Positions 1 to 7,792 of a DNA stretch of 64,000 nucleotides are shown here, piece after piece. The stretch is from an uncultured Bacteroidales bacterium (GTDB lineage: Bacteria > Bacteroidota > Bacteroidia > Bacteroidales > P3), in assembly GCA_937884485.1 (NCBI GenBank), contig CALGCG010000121.1, positions 1 to 64,000 on the forward strand, given 5' to 3'. Position 1 is the stretch's first letter; each line of letters begins with the position of its first letter. A program made the position numbers and the translations under genes. Under the pieces are notes generated by a model. That model saw only the letters and a list, made by a program, of their open reading frames with translations, did no database searches and was not told the DNA's origin.

Positions 1-808
1 CGGTGATGTCGGTGGTGGAGCCACTCACGCCGGATGCTATGACGGAGCTGTCACCCATGTCGATGATGGTGTAGGTGGCACCGCTGTTCAGGGTGTCGAC
101 CCAGCTGACGGTGATACCGGTAGGAGTGGGGTTGGAAGTGCTGACGCTGGACAAGCGGGCGCAGGACACGGGGATATAGCAGCCGCTGAAGCGATACCAG
201 GCCACATTGGACGAGGTGCCGCTGGAAGCACTGCCGGGAATGGAGCCAAAGGCTATGGCGCCACCGTCGGTGTAAGCATAGCGGCCCATGTTGGGGCCGG
301 CATCGTAGGCGTGGAAACCGCAGCCGGAGGCGTAGGAGCCGTGGCTGCGGCGCACCAGCACCACAAGGTTGCTGGAGCCGTCGTAGGCAAAGACCGAGTC
401 GAAAGTGACGGTCTGCCAGTCGGTGGTAGTGTAGTTCAAGCTGCCGGTGAACACCAGGTGCATCGTGCTGTCCTGGATCCAGCCGGCGCTGAGGTCGCTC
501 TGCGTGGTCATACCGAGGTAGATCTCGCAGTTGTTGTAGTGCGAGCCCGCCGTCGTGGTGGAGGGCTTGAACTGCATGGAGTGGATCTCGCCGAGACCCT
601 CCAGGCGGTCAGCCGGCACGAGCTGCTCCGACACGCTGTAGTTGTAGTAAGCGTAGGCCGGGAAAAAGCTCGTCGTGGTGGTCGAAGTATCTGCGTTCGA
701 CACCGTGATGGTGCCGTAGTCGCAAGTACTCTGTGCCGCCACGTTCGCCGGCAATGCCATGGCCACTATCGCGACCAATGGCATCAGAAACTTGTAAAAA
801 CGTTTCAT
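1..808 (-). CDS. Secreted surface protein, 5' part only (runs off left edge)
   Basis: About 269 N-terminal residues are visible. They start MKRFYKFLMPLVAIVAMALP and have a clear Sec signal peptide ending near NVAAQ. The mature part is rich in Ser, Thr, Tyr and Gly, and its last visible stretch (from about residue 205, with the motif GITVSWVD) looks like the start of a fibronectin type III-like beta-sandwich. The C-terminus, where a type IX sorting domain would be, lies outside the window, so secretion route and function are open. The start is the first ATG after a long AT-rich leader. A TATATTTG box at 987-980 could be the -7 element. The family was not recognised beyond 'Bacteroidales exported protein'. 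Confidence 0.7.
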   Translation of the reverse strand, partial: MKRFYKFLMPLVAIVAMALPANVAAQSTCDYGTITVSNADTSTTTTSFFPAYAYYNYSVSEQLVPADRLEGLGEIHSMQFKPSTTTAGSHYNNCEIYLGMTTQSDLSAGWIQDSTMHLVFTGSLNYTTTDWQTVTFDSVFAYDGSSNLVVLVRRSHGSYASGCGFHAYDAGPNMGRYAYTDGGAIAFGSIPGSASSGTSSNVAWYRFSGCYIPVSCARLSSVSTSNPTPTGITVSWVDTLNSGATYTIIDMGDSSVIASGVSGSTTDIT

Positions 809-994
809 GGGTTTTAAATTTTGGTTAATAAATAGGTGAATTTGAATATTTCTCTAATTAAATTTATGTTCTTTGTTCAAATAACGGCTGCCGTTTCGCT
901 GTGGATTAATCTGTCTTTTTTTAACATTTAAGTCTTTTTTTCACTGTTTGTCGAGGTAAAAATGATTGAAAAAAGCAAACAAATATATAATAAA

Positions 995-1144
995 TCAACA
1001 AGAATTTATTATTATTTGATAAATAGCGATTTTTTTATCGTTTTCAGTCCTGTCGGCGTGCAACATGTGCCATGACGATGCCACGGATTCGAGGACGAGA
1101 GGAGGAATTCGCCCAAAACGTTGTAGGTCAGAATCTTTTTCCAT
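995..1144 (-). CDS. Possible small protein of 49 residues
   Basis: A short frame starts MEKDSDLQRFGRIPP and ends IINSC. It begins about 25 bases downstream of a near-perfect Bacteroidetes promoter on the same strand (TTTG at 1200-1197, 20-base spacer, TATATTTG at 1176-1169). It ends just before the probable -7 box of the next gene to the left. It has no recognisable domain or signal peptide. The promoter may instead serve a long leader of the exported-protein gene. Kept only because of the promoter and spacing. Confidence 0.25.
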   Translation of the reverse strand: MEKDSDLQRFGRIPPLVLESVASSWHMLHADRTENDKKIAIYQIIINSC

Positions 1145-1168
1145 TTTCTGCCATTTGGGTATCGACTG

Positions 1169-1200
1169 CAAATATACATTTTTTTTTATTTCACAACAAA
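1169..1200 (-). promoter_or_regulatory. Leftward Bacteroidetes promoter
   Basis: TTTG (1200-1197), 20 bases, TATATTTG (1176-1169), followed by GCAG, which matches the family consensus closely. It points toward the small ORF at 995-1144 and the exported-protein gene beyond. Confidence 0.6.
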
Positions 1201-1340
1201 TTTTTTTTCAAATCGCCAAAAAAAAAACACCGCAAACGTCGGAAAAAACAAACGCGCCCCGACTCCCGCCCTCCACCGCTCCCCCCGCGCCCCGCCCCCC
1301 GCCGGGCGTCCCCGCCGGGAGGCACCCTCTTCGCACCCGA

Positions 1341-1478
1341 TTCGCCCCTTCTTCGGCCCTTCTTATATAGTTCTTATATCGTTCTCATATACTTCTTATA
1401 TAGTTCTTATATACCGCATATAAGAACTATATAAGAAGTATATAAGAAGTATATGAGAAGGGCCGAAGAGGGGGCGAA
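1341..1478. repeat. Inverted array of 11-bp AT-rich units with GC-rich arms
   Basis: Five consecutive 11-base units of the type TTCTTATATAG (1360-1414) are followed, after two bases, by four units in the opposite orientation (TATATAAGAAG type, 1417-1460). The outer arms continue the inverted repeat: TTCGCCCCTTCTTCGGCCC at 1341-1359 against its near-perfect complement at 1460-1478. The whole could form a hairpin or cruciform with arms of about 65 bases. Individual units differ by one or two bases. It lies between the leftward promoter and iorA. Confidence 0.85.
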
Positions 1479-1641
1479 GCGGGGGCCTCTTCGGCCCGAG
1501 GCCGCAGCCTATGGGAGCGACCCTCGCCGGGGGGAGGCTCCGCGCCGGGGCGGCGGAGGGGAGAAGCAAGGAAAGCAACCTGTCCGTCAATAACTTATGA
1601 TACAATATAAAAAATTTTTCTTCCATGTCGTTTTTTTTTCC

Positions 1642-1649
1642 TATCTTTG
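1642..1649 (+). promoter_or_regulatory. iorAB promoter -7 box
   Basis: TATCTTTG followed by CAC, 46 bases upstream of the iorA start codon, matches the Bacteroidetes -7 consensus. No convincing -33 TTTG is present, only an A/T-rich stretch. Confidence 0.65.
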
Positions 1650-1695
1650 CACTCACGAATCTAATTGTAATATTATTAATTAAAACCATAAAATT

Positions 1696-3282
1696 ATGTC
1701 AAAACTCCTTTTACTGGGCGACGAGGCAATAGCACAAGCCTTTATCGATGCCGGCGGCAGCGCCATCAACAGCTATCCCGGCACACCTTCGACCCAGATT
1801 ACCGAATACGTGATGAAGAGCAAACAGGCCAAGGAACAGGGCGTGGTGGCCAACTGGTGCGCCAACGAGAAGACCGCCCTCGAGGCCTCCATCGGCGTGG
1901 CCTACAGCGGCAAGCGCGCCATGACCTGCATGAAGCACGTGGGCCTCAACGTCTGCGGCGACCCCTTCATGAACGCCTCCATCATCGGCACCAAGGGTGT
2001 CATCATCGTCGTGGCCGACGACCCCTCGATGTTCTCCAGCCAGGACGAGCAGGACAGCCGCTACTACGGCCACTGGGCCATGATCCCCATGCTTGAGCCC
2101 TCGAACCAGCAGGAGGCCTACGACATGGTCTTCGCCGGCTACGACCTCAGCGAGCAGCTGGGCACCCCCATCCTGATGCGCATCCCCACGCGCCTGGCCC
2201 ACAGCCGCGCCGGCGTCGAGCGCAAGCCCGTCCGCGCCCAGAACCCCCTCAGCAGCCCCAGCGACCCCAAGAGCTACGTGCTGCTCCCGGTGAACGCCAA
2301 GCGCCTCTACCGCGACCTGATCGACAAGCAGCCCCAGTTCACCAAGATGAGCGAGGAGTGCGGCTTCAACAAGTACATCCCCGGCGACGACAAGAGCCGC
2401 GGCATCATCACCACCGGCATCGCCTACAACTACCTGCAGGAGAATTTCCCCGGCGGCAAGTGCCCCTACCCCGTGGTGAAAATCACGCAGTACCCCCTGC
2501 CTTTCAACATGCTGAACAAGCTCTATGACGAGGTGCAGGAAATCCTCGTGCTCGAGGACGGCCAGCCCTTCGTCGAGGAGCACATCAAAGGCTTCCTGGG
2601 CAAAGGCAAGCCCGTGCACGGCCGCCTGGACGAGACCATCCGCCGCGACGGCGAGCTGAATGCTGAAAAAGTGGCTGCCGCCCTCGGCAAGCCCATGCCC
2701 AAAGGCCCGTCGGTGCCCGAGGTGGTCACCAACCGCCCGCCGGCCCTCTGCCAGGGTTGCCCCCACATCGACAGCTACCAGGCCGTCATCGACGTGATGA
2801 AGAAGTATCCCAACGGACGCGTCTTCGGCGACATCGGATGCTACACCCTGGGCTTCAACATGGGTGCCATCGACACCACCGTCTGCATGGGTGCCTCGAT
2901 CACCATGGCCAAGGGTGCCGCCGAGATGGGCATCTTCCCCGCCATCGGCGTCATCGGCGACGGCACGTTCGGCCACAGCGGCATGACCGGCCTGCTGGAC
3001 TGCGTCAACGAGAAGGCCAACGTGGTCATCATGATCCTCGACAACGACATCACCGCCATGACCGGCGGCCAGCCCTCGAGCGCCAACATGAAGCTCTTCA
3101 ACATCTGCAAGGGCCTCGGCGTCGACGAGAAGCACATCCGCCACATCGTGCCGCTGCCCAAGAACCACGACGAGTTCGTGAAGATCCTCGAAGAGGAGAT
3201 CGCCTACGAGGGCGTCAGCGTCATCATCCCGCAGCGCGTCTGCATCGTCGAGAACAAGAAACGTATTGCAGCAAACAAATAA
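1696..3282 (+). CDS. iorA: Indolepyruvate ferredoxin oxidoreductase, alpha subunit
   Basis: The 528-residue catalytic subunit of the enzyme that oxidatively decarboxylates aryl pyruvates (indolepyruvate, phenylpyruvate) to aryl-acetyl-CoA, passing electrons to ferredoxin. The N-terminal pyrimidine-binding half shows SYPGTPSTQI. The C-terminal TPP domain shows PALCQGCPH, GDIGCYTLG and the GDG motif (GDGTFGHSG) followed by ILDND. The C-terminal 2x[4Fe-4S] ferredoxin domain of archaeal and proteobacterial IorA is absent: the protein stops shortly after SVIIPQRVC, so electrons must leave by another route. iorB follows 146 bases downstream. The start is the ATG 46 bases after a TATCTTTG box. Confidence 0.92.
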   Translation: MSKLLLLGDEAIAQAFIDAGGSAINSYPGTPSTQITEYVMKSKQAKEQGVVANWCANEKTALEASIGVAYSGKRAMTCMKHVGLNVCGDPFMNASIIGTKGVIIVVADDPSMFSSQDEQDSRYYGHWAMIPMLEPSNQQEAYDMVFAGYDLSEQLGTPILMRIPTRLAHSRAGVERKPVRAQNPLSSPSDPKSYVLLPVNAKRLYRDLIDKQPQFTKMSEECGFNKYIPGDDKSRGIITTGIAYNYLQENFPGGKCPYPVVKITQYPLPFNMLNKLYDEVQEILVLEDGQPFVEEHIKGFLGKGKPVHGRLDETIRRDGELNAEKVAAALGKPMPKGPSVPEVVTNRPPALCQGCPHIDSYQAVIDVMKKYPNGRVFGDIGCYTLGFNMGAIDTTVCMGASITMAKGAAEMGIFPAIGVIGDGTFGHSGMTGLLDCVNEKANVVIMILDNDITAMTGGQPSSANMKLFNICKGLGVDEKHIRHIVPLPKNHDEFVKILEEEIAYEGVSVIIPQRVCIVENKKRIAANK

Positions 3283-3291
3283 AAAGATAAC

Positions 3292-3420
3292 TGGGTAGTT
3301 AAAGAATTTAAAGAAGTCAAAGAAGTTAAAGACAATACCGCCATACTGTTTGCATTTGTCTTTAACTACCAGCGCGAAGCGCGATAACTCCCTTTAACTT
3401 CTTTAACTCCCACAAAAAAA
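3292..3420. repeat. TTAACTTCTTTAAC-type inverted repeats between iorA and iorB
   Basis: GTAGTTAAAGAATTTAAAG and GAAGTTAAAGAC are followed about 40 bases later by GTCTTTAACTAC and CTTTAACTTCTTTAACTCC, so the two halves are near-complements. The loop carries a second small palindrome (GCGCGAAGCGC). It could fold in the iorA-iorB mRNA and uncouple expression of the two subunits. Confidence 0.6.
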
Positions 3421-3428
3421 TAGAAACA

Positions 3429-3992
3429 ATGAAGAAAGACATCATACTTTGCGGCGTAGGCGGCGACGGCATCGTCTCCGTGGCCAAAATCATCAGCGAC
3501 GCTGCCCTCACCCTGGGCCTCAACGTCAAGCAGAGCGAAATCCACGGCATGAGCCAGCGCGGCGGCTCGGTGTTCAGCCACCTCCGCGTGAGCAGCGACC
3601 CCATCTTCGCCGACGTCATCCCCGAAGGCAAGGCCGACATCATCCTCAGCTCGGAGCCCATGGAGGCCCTGCGCTACCTGCCTTTCCTGGCCCCCGACGG
3701 CGTGGTCATCACCAACAGCGACCCCTTCGTCAACATCAGCAACTATCCCGACATCGAGAAGGTGTACGCCGAGCTGAAGAAGCAGCCCAAGCTGGTGTGC
3801 TTCAACGCCAACGCCATCGCCAAGGAGCTCAACGCCCGCGGCAACATGGTGCTGCTGGGCGCTGCCGCCCCCTACCTGGAGATTGCCTTCGAGGAGCTTG
3901 AAAAGGCCATCAAGGCCATCTTCGGCCGCAAGGGCGACGCCGTGGTGGAGACCAACATCAAGGCCATCCGCGCCGGCCGCGACGCCAAATAA
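3429..3992 (+). CDS. iorB: Indolepyruvate ferredoxin oxidoreductase, beta subunit
   Basis: A 187-residue gamma-type subunit of the 2-oxoacid:ferredoxin oxidoreductase superfamily. It starts with the glycine-rich GVGGDGIVSVAKI and contains SEIHGMSQRGGSV, the signature of the IorB/PorG fold that completes the active site at the alpha-beta interface. Its length is normal for the family. It should form the heterodimer with the product of the gene just upstream. The start is the ATG just after an A-rich stretch. Confidence 0.92.
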   Translation: MKKDIILCGVGGDGIVSVAKIISDAALTLGLNVKQSEIHGMSQRGGSVFSHLRVSSDPIFADVIPEGKADIILSSEPMEALRYLPFLAPDGVVITNSDPFVNISNYPDIEKVYAELKKQPKLVCFNANAIAKELNARGNMVLLGAAAPYLEIAFEELEKAIKAIFGRKGDAVVETNIKAIRAGRDAK

Positions 3993-4023
3993 AAGCAACG
4001 AGAACATTTTAACATCTTATATT

Positions 4024-4431
4024 ATGGCTTACAAGATTATTGACATCGAAGGCATTGGCACCGCCTACGCCGCCAAGCTGAAAGAGGCCGGTGTGAACAC
4101 CACCGACGATTTGCTGACCCGCTGCGCCACCAAGAGCGGCCGCCGCAAGATGGCCGAAGCCACTGGCATCAGCGAGAAACTCATCCTCAAATGGACCAAC
4201 CATGCCGACCTGTTCCGCATCAAGGGCGTCGCCGGCCAGTTCGCCGAACTGCTGGAGGCTGCCGGTGTCGACACCATCAAGGAGTTCCGCCACCGCGTGC
4301 CCGCCAACCTCTATGCCAAGATGGTTGCCATCAACGACGAGAAGAACCTCTGCAACCGCATCCCCTCGGTGAAGGAGATCGAGAAGATGGTGGCCCAAGC
4401 CAAAGAGATGGAACCCACAGTCAAGTATTGA
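4024..4431 (+). CDS. DUF4332 helix-hairpin-helix protein
   Basis: A 135-residue protein made almost wholly of two helix-hairpin-helix-type repeats: IEGIGTAYAAKLKEAGVNTT near the N-terminus and IKGVAGQFAELLEAAGVDT near residue 62. This is the DUF4332 arrangement. Family members are small nucleic-acid-binding-like proteins of unknown role. The gene starts 31 bases after iorB and may be read from the same transcript, which ends in a very strong terminator 57 bases after the stop. No functional link to IorAB is evident. Confidence 0.8.
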   Translation: MAYKIIDIEGIGTAYAAKLKEAGVNTTDDLLTRCATKSGRRKMAEATGISEKLILKWTNHADLFRIKGVAGQFAELLEAAGVDTIKEFRHRVPANLYAKMVAINDEKNLCNRIPSVKEIEKMVAQAKEMEPTVKY

Positions 4432-4464
4432 CCCCTCAAGGGGAACCACGCCTGCGAAGAACCC

Positions 4465-5046
4465 CTACAGCCGACGCAGGCACAGCATGCAATGCCGCGG
4501 AGCACTGGCTCCGCGGCATTGCTTTTTTCCGCCCCGGGGTACAATAATATCCGTGCGGCTGCGTTTATGGTGGGCAATAAAGATGGCCACGGAGCGCAGC
4601 TCCTGCCAGCCGGCGCGGTCGGTGACGCGGAGCATGAAGTGGTACTCCCCTTCGTCGACATCCTGCGGCACCACGATGTCGACCTCGGCCACATAGTCCT
4701 TCGTCCCTTCGGGAATCTGGTAGTCCTGGTTGAACACCCACGGGTTGACGGCCTCGTGCTCATGCTCGTCCTCGTGCGGGCAGTCGACGGAGGAGGTGCT
4801 GTGGGTGTGGTGGTCGTGGTTGGAGTGGATCTCGAGGTTGTAGTTGCCCAGCTCCACGTTGTCGGTGAAGCGGTAGCAGACATGTATGGTGTCGCCGTGG
4901 CGGTAGGCGTCGCAGTCGGAGGGCGAGGCGACGATGCCTTCGGTGGTGATGGCGGGCTTGTCGAGGTCGCGGTCGTCGTCGCCACAGGCGCCGCACGTTG
5001 TGGCCAACAGGGCCACTGCTAAAAGATTCACGATGGATTGTTTCAT
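4465..5046 (-). CDS. His-rich DUF4625 lipoprotein
   Basis: A 193-residue exported lipoprotein. The signal peptide ends in a lipobox (LATTCGAC; Cys near residue 18). The DUF4625 core has FTDNVELGNYNLEIHSN, a His cluster (HDHHTH, then HEDEHEHEA), PWVFNQDYQIP and RVTDRAGWQEL. The core should end near residue 160. The last 30 or so residues, including GGKKQCRGASAPRHC, are translated from the hairpin of the convergent gene's terminator and are unlikely to be conserved. Its start codon overlaps the stop of the TonB receptor gene by 4 bases, so the two are probably translated together. His clustering plus the neighbours suggests periplasmic-side metal binding (inference). Confidence 0.82.
   Translation of the reverse strand: MKQSIVNLLAVALLATTCGACGDDDRDLDKPAITTEGIVASPSDCDAYRHGDTIHVCYRFTDNVELGNYNLEIHSNHDHHTHSTSSVDCPHEDEHEHEAVNPWVFNQDYQIPEGTKDYVAEVDIVVPQDVDEGEYHFMLRVTDRAGWQELRSVAIFIAHHKRSRTDIIVPRGGKKQCRGASAPRHCMLCLRRL
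4489..4528 (+). terminator. Intrinsic terminator of the iorAB-DUF4332 transcript
   Basis: A perfect 15-bp stem (GCAATGCCGCGGAGC at 4489-4503 with its complement at 4508-4522), a 4-base loop and TTTTTT at 4523-4528. There is no U-run in the other direction. The convergent DUF4625 reading frame runs through it. Confidence 0.93.
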
Positions 5047-7154
5047 AATTCGGGTTCTTTTACTTGTTTTTTAAATTCATACTTTATTCTAATGGAAATG
5101 TTGCGTCCCGGTTCGGGGACATCGATGAGGCGGTAGTAGCTGGTGTGGTCGTAGTAGCGGGCGTCGAGCAGGTTGTTCAGCTGCAGCGCCACGGCCAGCC
5201 GGCCGCTGCGCAGGTCGAAGCGGTGCGAGGCCGAGAGGTTCACCGTGGCATAGCCCGGCGTGGTCTTCTCCGGCGGCACAATTTCGTTCTGCGGCGCCAC
5301 GGCGTGGAGGTTCAGCCCGATGTTGCCGCAGCCGTGGAAGTCGTAGTGCCACGCAATGTCGGCATCCGCCGAGGGGGGCACGGCGAAGGGCAAGGTGTAG
5401 CCCCGCTTGTCGCCGCTCAGCTGGCGCGAACGACAGTACTGGCCGCGCACCGACGCCTCCCAATGCGCCGCGAAGGCCCAGGCGGCCTCGAGCTCCAGAC
5501 CGTAGCGCAGGGCCTCGGTCTGCGTGTAGCGGTAGAGCTGCAGGCCCTCGACGTAGTCTGCCGTGGGGTTGAGGTAGATATAGTTGGGGAAATAGTTGAA
5601 GTAGGGGTCCACCTTGACGGTCAGCGCCCCGCGGCTCCACTCCACACCGGCGTCGAGCTGGTAGGAGCGCTCGGGGTCGAGGGTGGCGTTGCCCTGCTCG
5701 TAGCGGAAGATGTGGTAGTTGACACCGTCAGCCCCCAACTCCTTGGCTATAGGCACACGGAAAGCCTTGCCCACGTTGAGGCGCACTATCCAGTCGCCGC
5801 TGTGCCAGTTGGCGCCCAGGCTCCACGTCAGGCTGCCGAAGTGGCGCTGCGCCTCGGCCGACCGCTGCAGGAAGGCCGAGTCGCCACCGACGACGGGCGA
5901 ACGGTACCAGTCGCAGTAGGGGTGGATGGCGATGGCGGCATGGTCGAAACGCAGGCCGCCGTTGAGCGTCCAGTCCGCCGTGGGCGTCCAGCGGTCGAGG
6001 GCGTAGACCCCCATCGACGTGCTCTCGAAGTCGGGAATGATGAACCCCCACCCCTCGCGGCGGTTGCGCTGGTGCTCGGCGGCGAGGCCGGCGCTCAGCT
6101 CATGGCGCTCGCCGAGGGGCATGCGCAGTCCCAGGGTGCCGCTGACGGTGTGCTTGTCGAAGCGCCGCTCCAGGCTGTCGGGCGGCGTGGGCATGTAGCC
6201 GTGCGAGAGGGGTTCGGAGAGCTCCTCGCGCAGGTTGTGCTGCCACGCCAGGTTGGCCTCCAGCGACGCCAACCCCAGCTGATAGGTGGTGTGGCTCTGC
6301 ACCTTGAGGTGGTTCACCCACTGGTAGGGCAGGTCCACGTCGCGCAGGGAGCGGTTGTAGTCGATCTGCGACAGGCGCACCTCCATTCCGTGGGCGTCGG
6401 CAAAGAAACCGCTGCGGGCGTAGACATCGCTGACGGTGAGGTCGGTGCGGAAATTCTCGTTGTTGGTCCACCCCACCATCAGACGCCCGTCGCGCTCGGT
6501 GCCGGCGGTGTTGCGCAGACGCTGGTCGCGCAGGCGTATCCAATAGGAGTAGTACTGGATGCTGTCGGCCGGCACGCGGTAGTCGCCGTAGTCGCTCAGC
6601 GTCAGGTTGGCCTTGTAAAAGAAGCCGCCCCGACGTCCCGCCACATGGGCGGCGAAGCCCCCCTGCAGATTGTTGCTGCGGCCGAAGAGGGTGGCCGACA
6701 CCTCGAAAGGCACCCATGGCAGGCGGTTGCCGCTGAGGCTCAGCACCCCGCCGATGGCATCGGAGCCATAGAGCAGCGTGGCAGGGCCTTTGATGACCTC
6801 CACGGCGTCGACGGCGAACTGGTCCACCTCGAGGCCGTGGTCGTCGCCCCACTGCTGCCCCTCGTGCTTGATGCCGTCCTGGCTGACCACCATACGGTTA
6901 TAGCCCAAACCACGGATGGTGGGCTTGGAGAGGCCGGCGCCAATGCTGACGGCCTTCACGCCGGGAATGCCCTCGAGGCTCTGCATCAGGCTGCCGGCGA
7001 AGTGCTCCTCCAAATAGGAGGCATCCACCTGCACGGCATTCTGCGTGCTCGTCACCGCTTGGCCAGACCGCGCACTGACGGTCACGGTCTGAAGATTCTT
7101 CACACTGTCGGGCGGCGACGCCAACAGCATGAGCATCAACAATAGTTCACTCAT
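5043..7154 (-). CDS. TonB-dependent outer-membrane receptor, probably for a metal
   Basis: A 703-residue receptor with a short signal-like N-terminus (MSELLLMLMLLA), then a plug domain: TVTVSARSGQ, LEGIPGVKAVSIGAG, IRGLGYNRM and EVIKGPATLLYGSDAIGGV. A long beta-barrel follows, ending RIKYEFKKQ. It lacks the N-terminal CarboxypepD-regulatory domain typical of SusC, so it resembles siderophore, metal or vitamin receptors. It lies between a His/Cys-rich membrane protein gene and the His-rich DUF4625 lipoprotein gene, overlapping the latter by 4 bases. The substrate is inferred to be a transition metal; no residue in the barrel proves it. Confidence 0.85.
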   Translation of the reverse strand: MSELLLMLMLLASPPDSVKNLQTVTVSARSGQAVTSTQNAVQVDASYLEEHFAGSLMQSLEGIPGVKAVSIGAGLSKPTIRGLGYNRMVVSQDGIKHEGQQWGDDHGLEVDQFAVDAVEVIKGPATLLYGSDAIGGVLSLSGNRLPWVPFEVSATLFGRSNNLQGGFAAHVAGRRGGFFYKANLTLSDYGDYRVPADSIQYYSYWIRLRDQRLRNTAGTERDGRLMVGWTNNENFRTDLTVSDVYARSGFFADAHGMEVRLSQIDYNRSLRDVDLPYQWVNHLKVQSHTTYQLGLASLEANLAWQHNLREELSEPLSHGYMPTPPDSLERRFDKHTVSGTLGLRMPLGERHELSAGLAAEHQRNRREGWGFIIPDFESTSMGVYALDRWTPTADWTLNGGLRFDHAAIAIHPYCDWYRSPVVGGDSAFLQRSAEAQRHFGSLTWSLGANWHSGDWIVRLNVGKAFRVPIAKELGADGVNYHIFRYEQGNATLDPERSYQLDAGVEWSRGALTVKVDPYFNYFPNYIYLNPTADYVEGLQLYRYTQTEALRYGLELEAAWAFAAHWEASVRGQYCRSRQLSGDKRGYTLPFAVPPSADADIAWHYDFHGCGNIGLNLHAVAPQNEIVPPEKTTPGYATVNLSASHRFDLRSGRLAVALQLNNLLDARYYDHTSYYRLIDVPEPGRNISIRIKYEFKKQVKEPEL

Positions 7155-7192
7155 CTGGTAATATATCTTTTACTCCGATTATCCGGCAACGC

Positions 7193-7276
7193 TGGACCGC
7201 CGGCATCTTGCCGGCACCAATGGACCGCCGGCATCTTGCCGGCATCAATGGACCGCCGGCATCCTGCCGGCACCCA
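7193..7276. repeat. Three tandem 28-bp units with GCCGGC hairpins
   Basis: Units at 7193-7220, 7221-7248 and 7249-7276 share TGGACCGCCGGCATC-TGCCGGCA and differ at two or three bases. Each contains an inverted pair of GCCGGC separated by five bases. A fourth, diverged hairpin of the same family sits at 7333-7352. They lie between the small membrane protein gene and the TonB receptor gene and would form stem-loops in that mRNA. Confidence 0.9.
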
Positions 7277-7326
7277 CGCGCTGCCGTTATCCCTTCCGCC
7301 GGCAAAAAATGCCAGTGACGTCGCGA

Positions 7327-7692
7327 TTATTGCCGGCAAGAGGCCGGCGCTCCAACGGGAGGGGCACGGAGACGCTGTGTCCCAACACGCTGGGTGCAGG
7401 ACACACGCGAGACGGCGGCGACAAGACGCACCGCCGCCATGAGCACCACCAGCCCCGTCGCCAAGGCCAACGCCAGGTTGGGCATCGTCAGCACATGGCA
7501 GTAGAGACAGGTCTGCTCCGCAGAATGATACTCGCCGAAGTGGGCCGGATGGGCGATGTGATGGGCACAGTCGTAGCAGGCCTTCTCCTCGGCAACAGGC
7601 TGATGATGAACATGCAGTACCGATGCCAGCAGCATCGGCAGATAGGCCGCAACGAGCAGCCATGCCATCCAGTTTCTAACGGTTCTGTTCAT
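7327..7692 (-). CDS. Small His/Cys-rich membrane protein
   Basis: A 121-residue protein: an N-terminal hydrophobic segment (WMAWLLVAAYLPMLLASVL), then a metal-ligand-like loop (HVHH, CYDCAHHIAHPAHFGE, CLYCH), then a second hydrophobic segment (LALALATGLVVLMAAVRLV). It resembles the short periplasmic-facing DUF2946-type proteins near metal transporters (recollection, not checked). The start is the ATG directly downstream of a TACTTTTGCAG promoter box. Upstream in-frame codons would lie within or before the promoter. The C-terminal dozen residues (APPVGAPASCRQ) are encoded by a GCCGGC repeat, so the natural end has probably been replaced. First gene of the receptor operon. Confidence 0.65.
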   Translation of the reverse strand: MNRTVRNWMAWLLVAAYLPMLLASVLHVHHQPVAEEKACYDCAHHIAHPAHFGEYHSAEQTCLYCHVLTMPNLALALATGLVVLMAAVRLVAAVSRVSCTQRVGTQRLRAPPVGAPASCRQ

Positions 7693-7703
7693 CAAATCGG
7701 CTG

Positions 7704-7711
7704 CAAAAGTA
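7704..7711 (-). promoter_or_regulatory. Promoter box of the metal operon
   Basis: TACTTTTG followed by CAG on the minus strand, 11 bases before the ATG at 7692, which implies a very short leader. It diverges from the calycin-gene promoter at 7744-7751. Confidence 0.6.
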
Positions 7712-7743
7712 CAAAAAATTTCACACACGGCAGAAAAAAAACG

Positions 7744-7751
7744 TATCTTTG
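7744..7751 (+). promoter_or_regulatory. Promoter box of the calycin-like gene
   Basis: TATCTTTG followed by CACAC, about 40 bases upstream of the start at 7793. Confidence 0.65.
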
Positions 7752-7792
7752 CACACAGAATTTCATCCCGCAAACCACACAAAACTCTGGAA

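Larger units (their letters stand above)
809..1695. other. Long AT-rich then GC-rich intergenic region
   Basis: This 887-base gap holds divergent promoters, a possible 49-residue small ORF on the minus strand (995-1144), and a large inverted array of 11-bp units (1341-1478). On both sides of the array are very GC-rich stretches. I see no other coding sequence in it: the longer open frames across 1065-1690 are low-complexity or GC-skew artefacts and end in translated repeat units. Confidence 0.6.

Noticed and set aside
1711..3168. Long open frame antisense to iorA (485 codons)
   Set aside because: Composition is a His/Val/Asp/Gly-rich shadow typical of GC-rich antisense frames. The plus-strand frame is an unambiguous IorA.
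7151..7663. 170-codon frame across the 28-bp tandem repeats
   Set aside because: It is the repeat array and an alternative frame of the small membrane protein gene. The other frame has membrane segments, metal-ligand motifs and the promoter.
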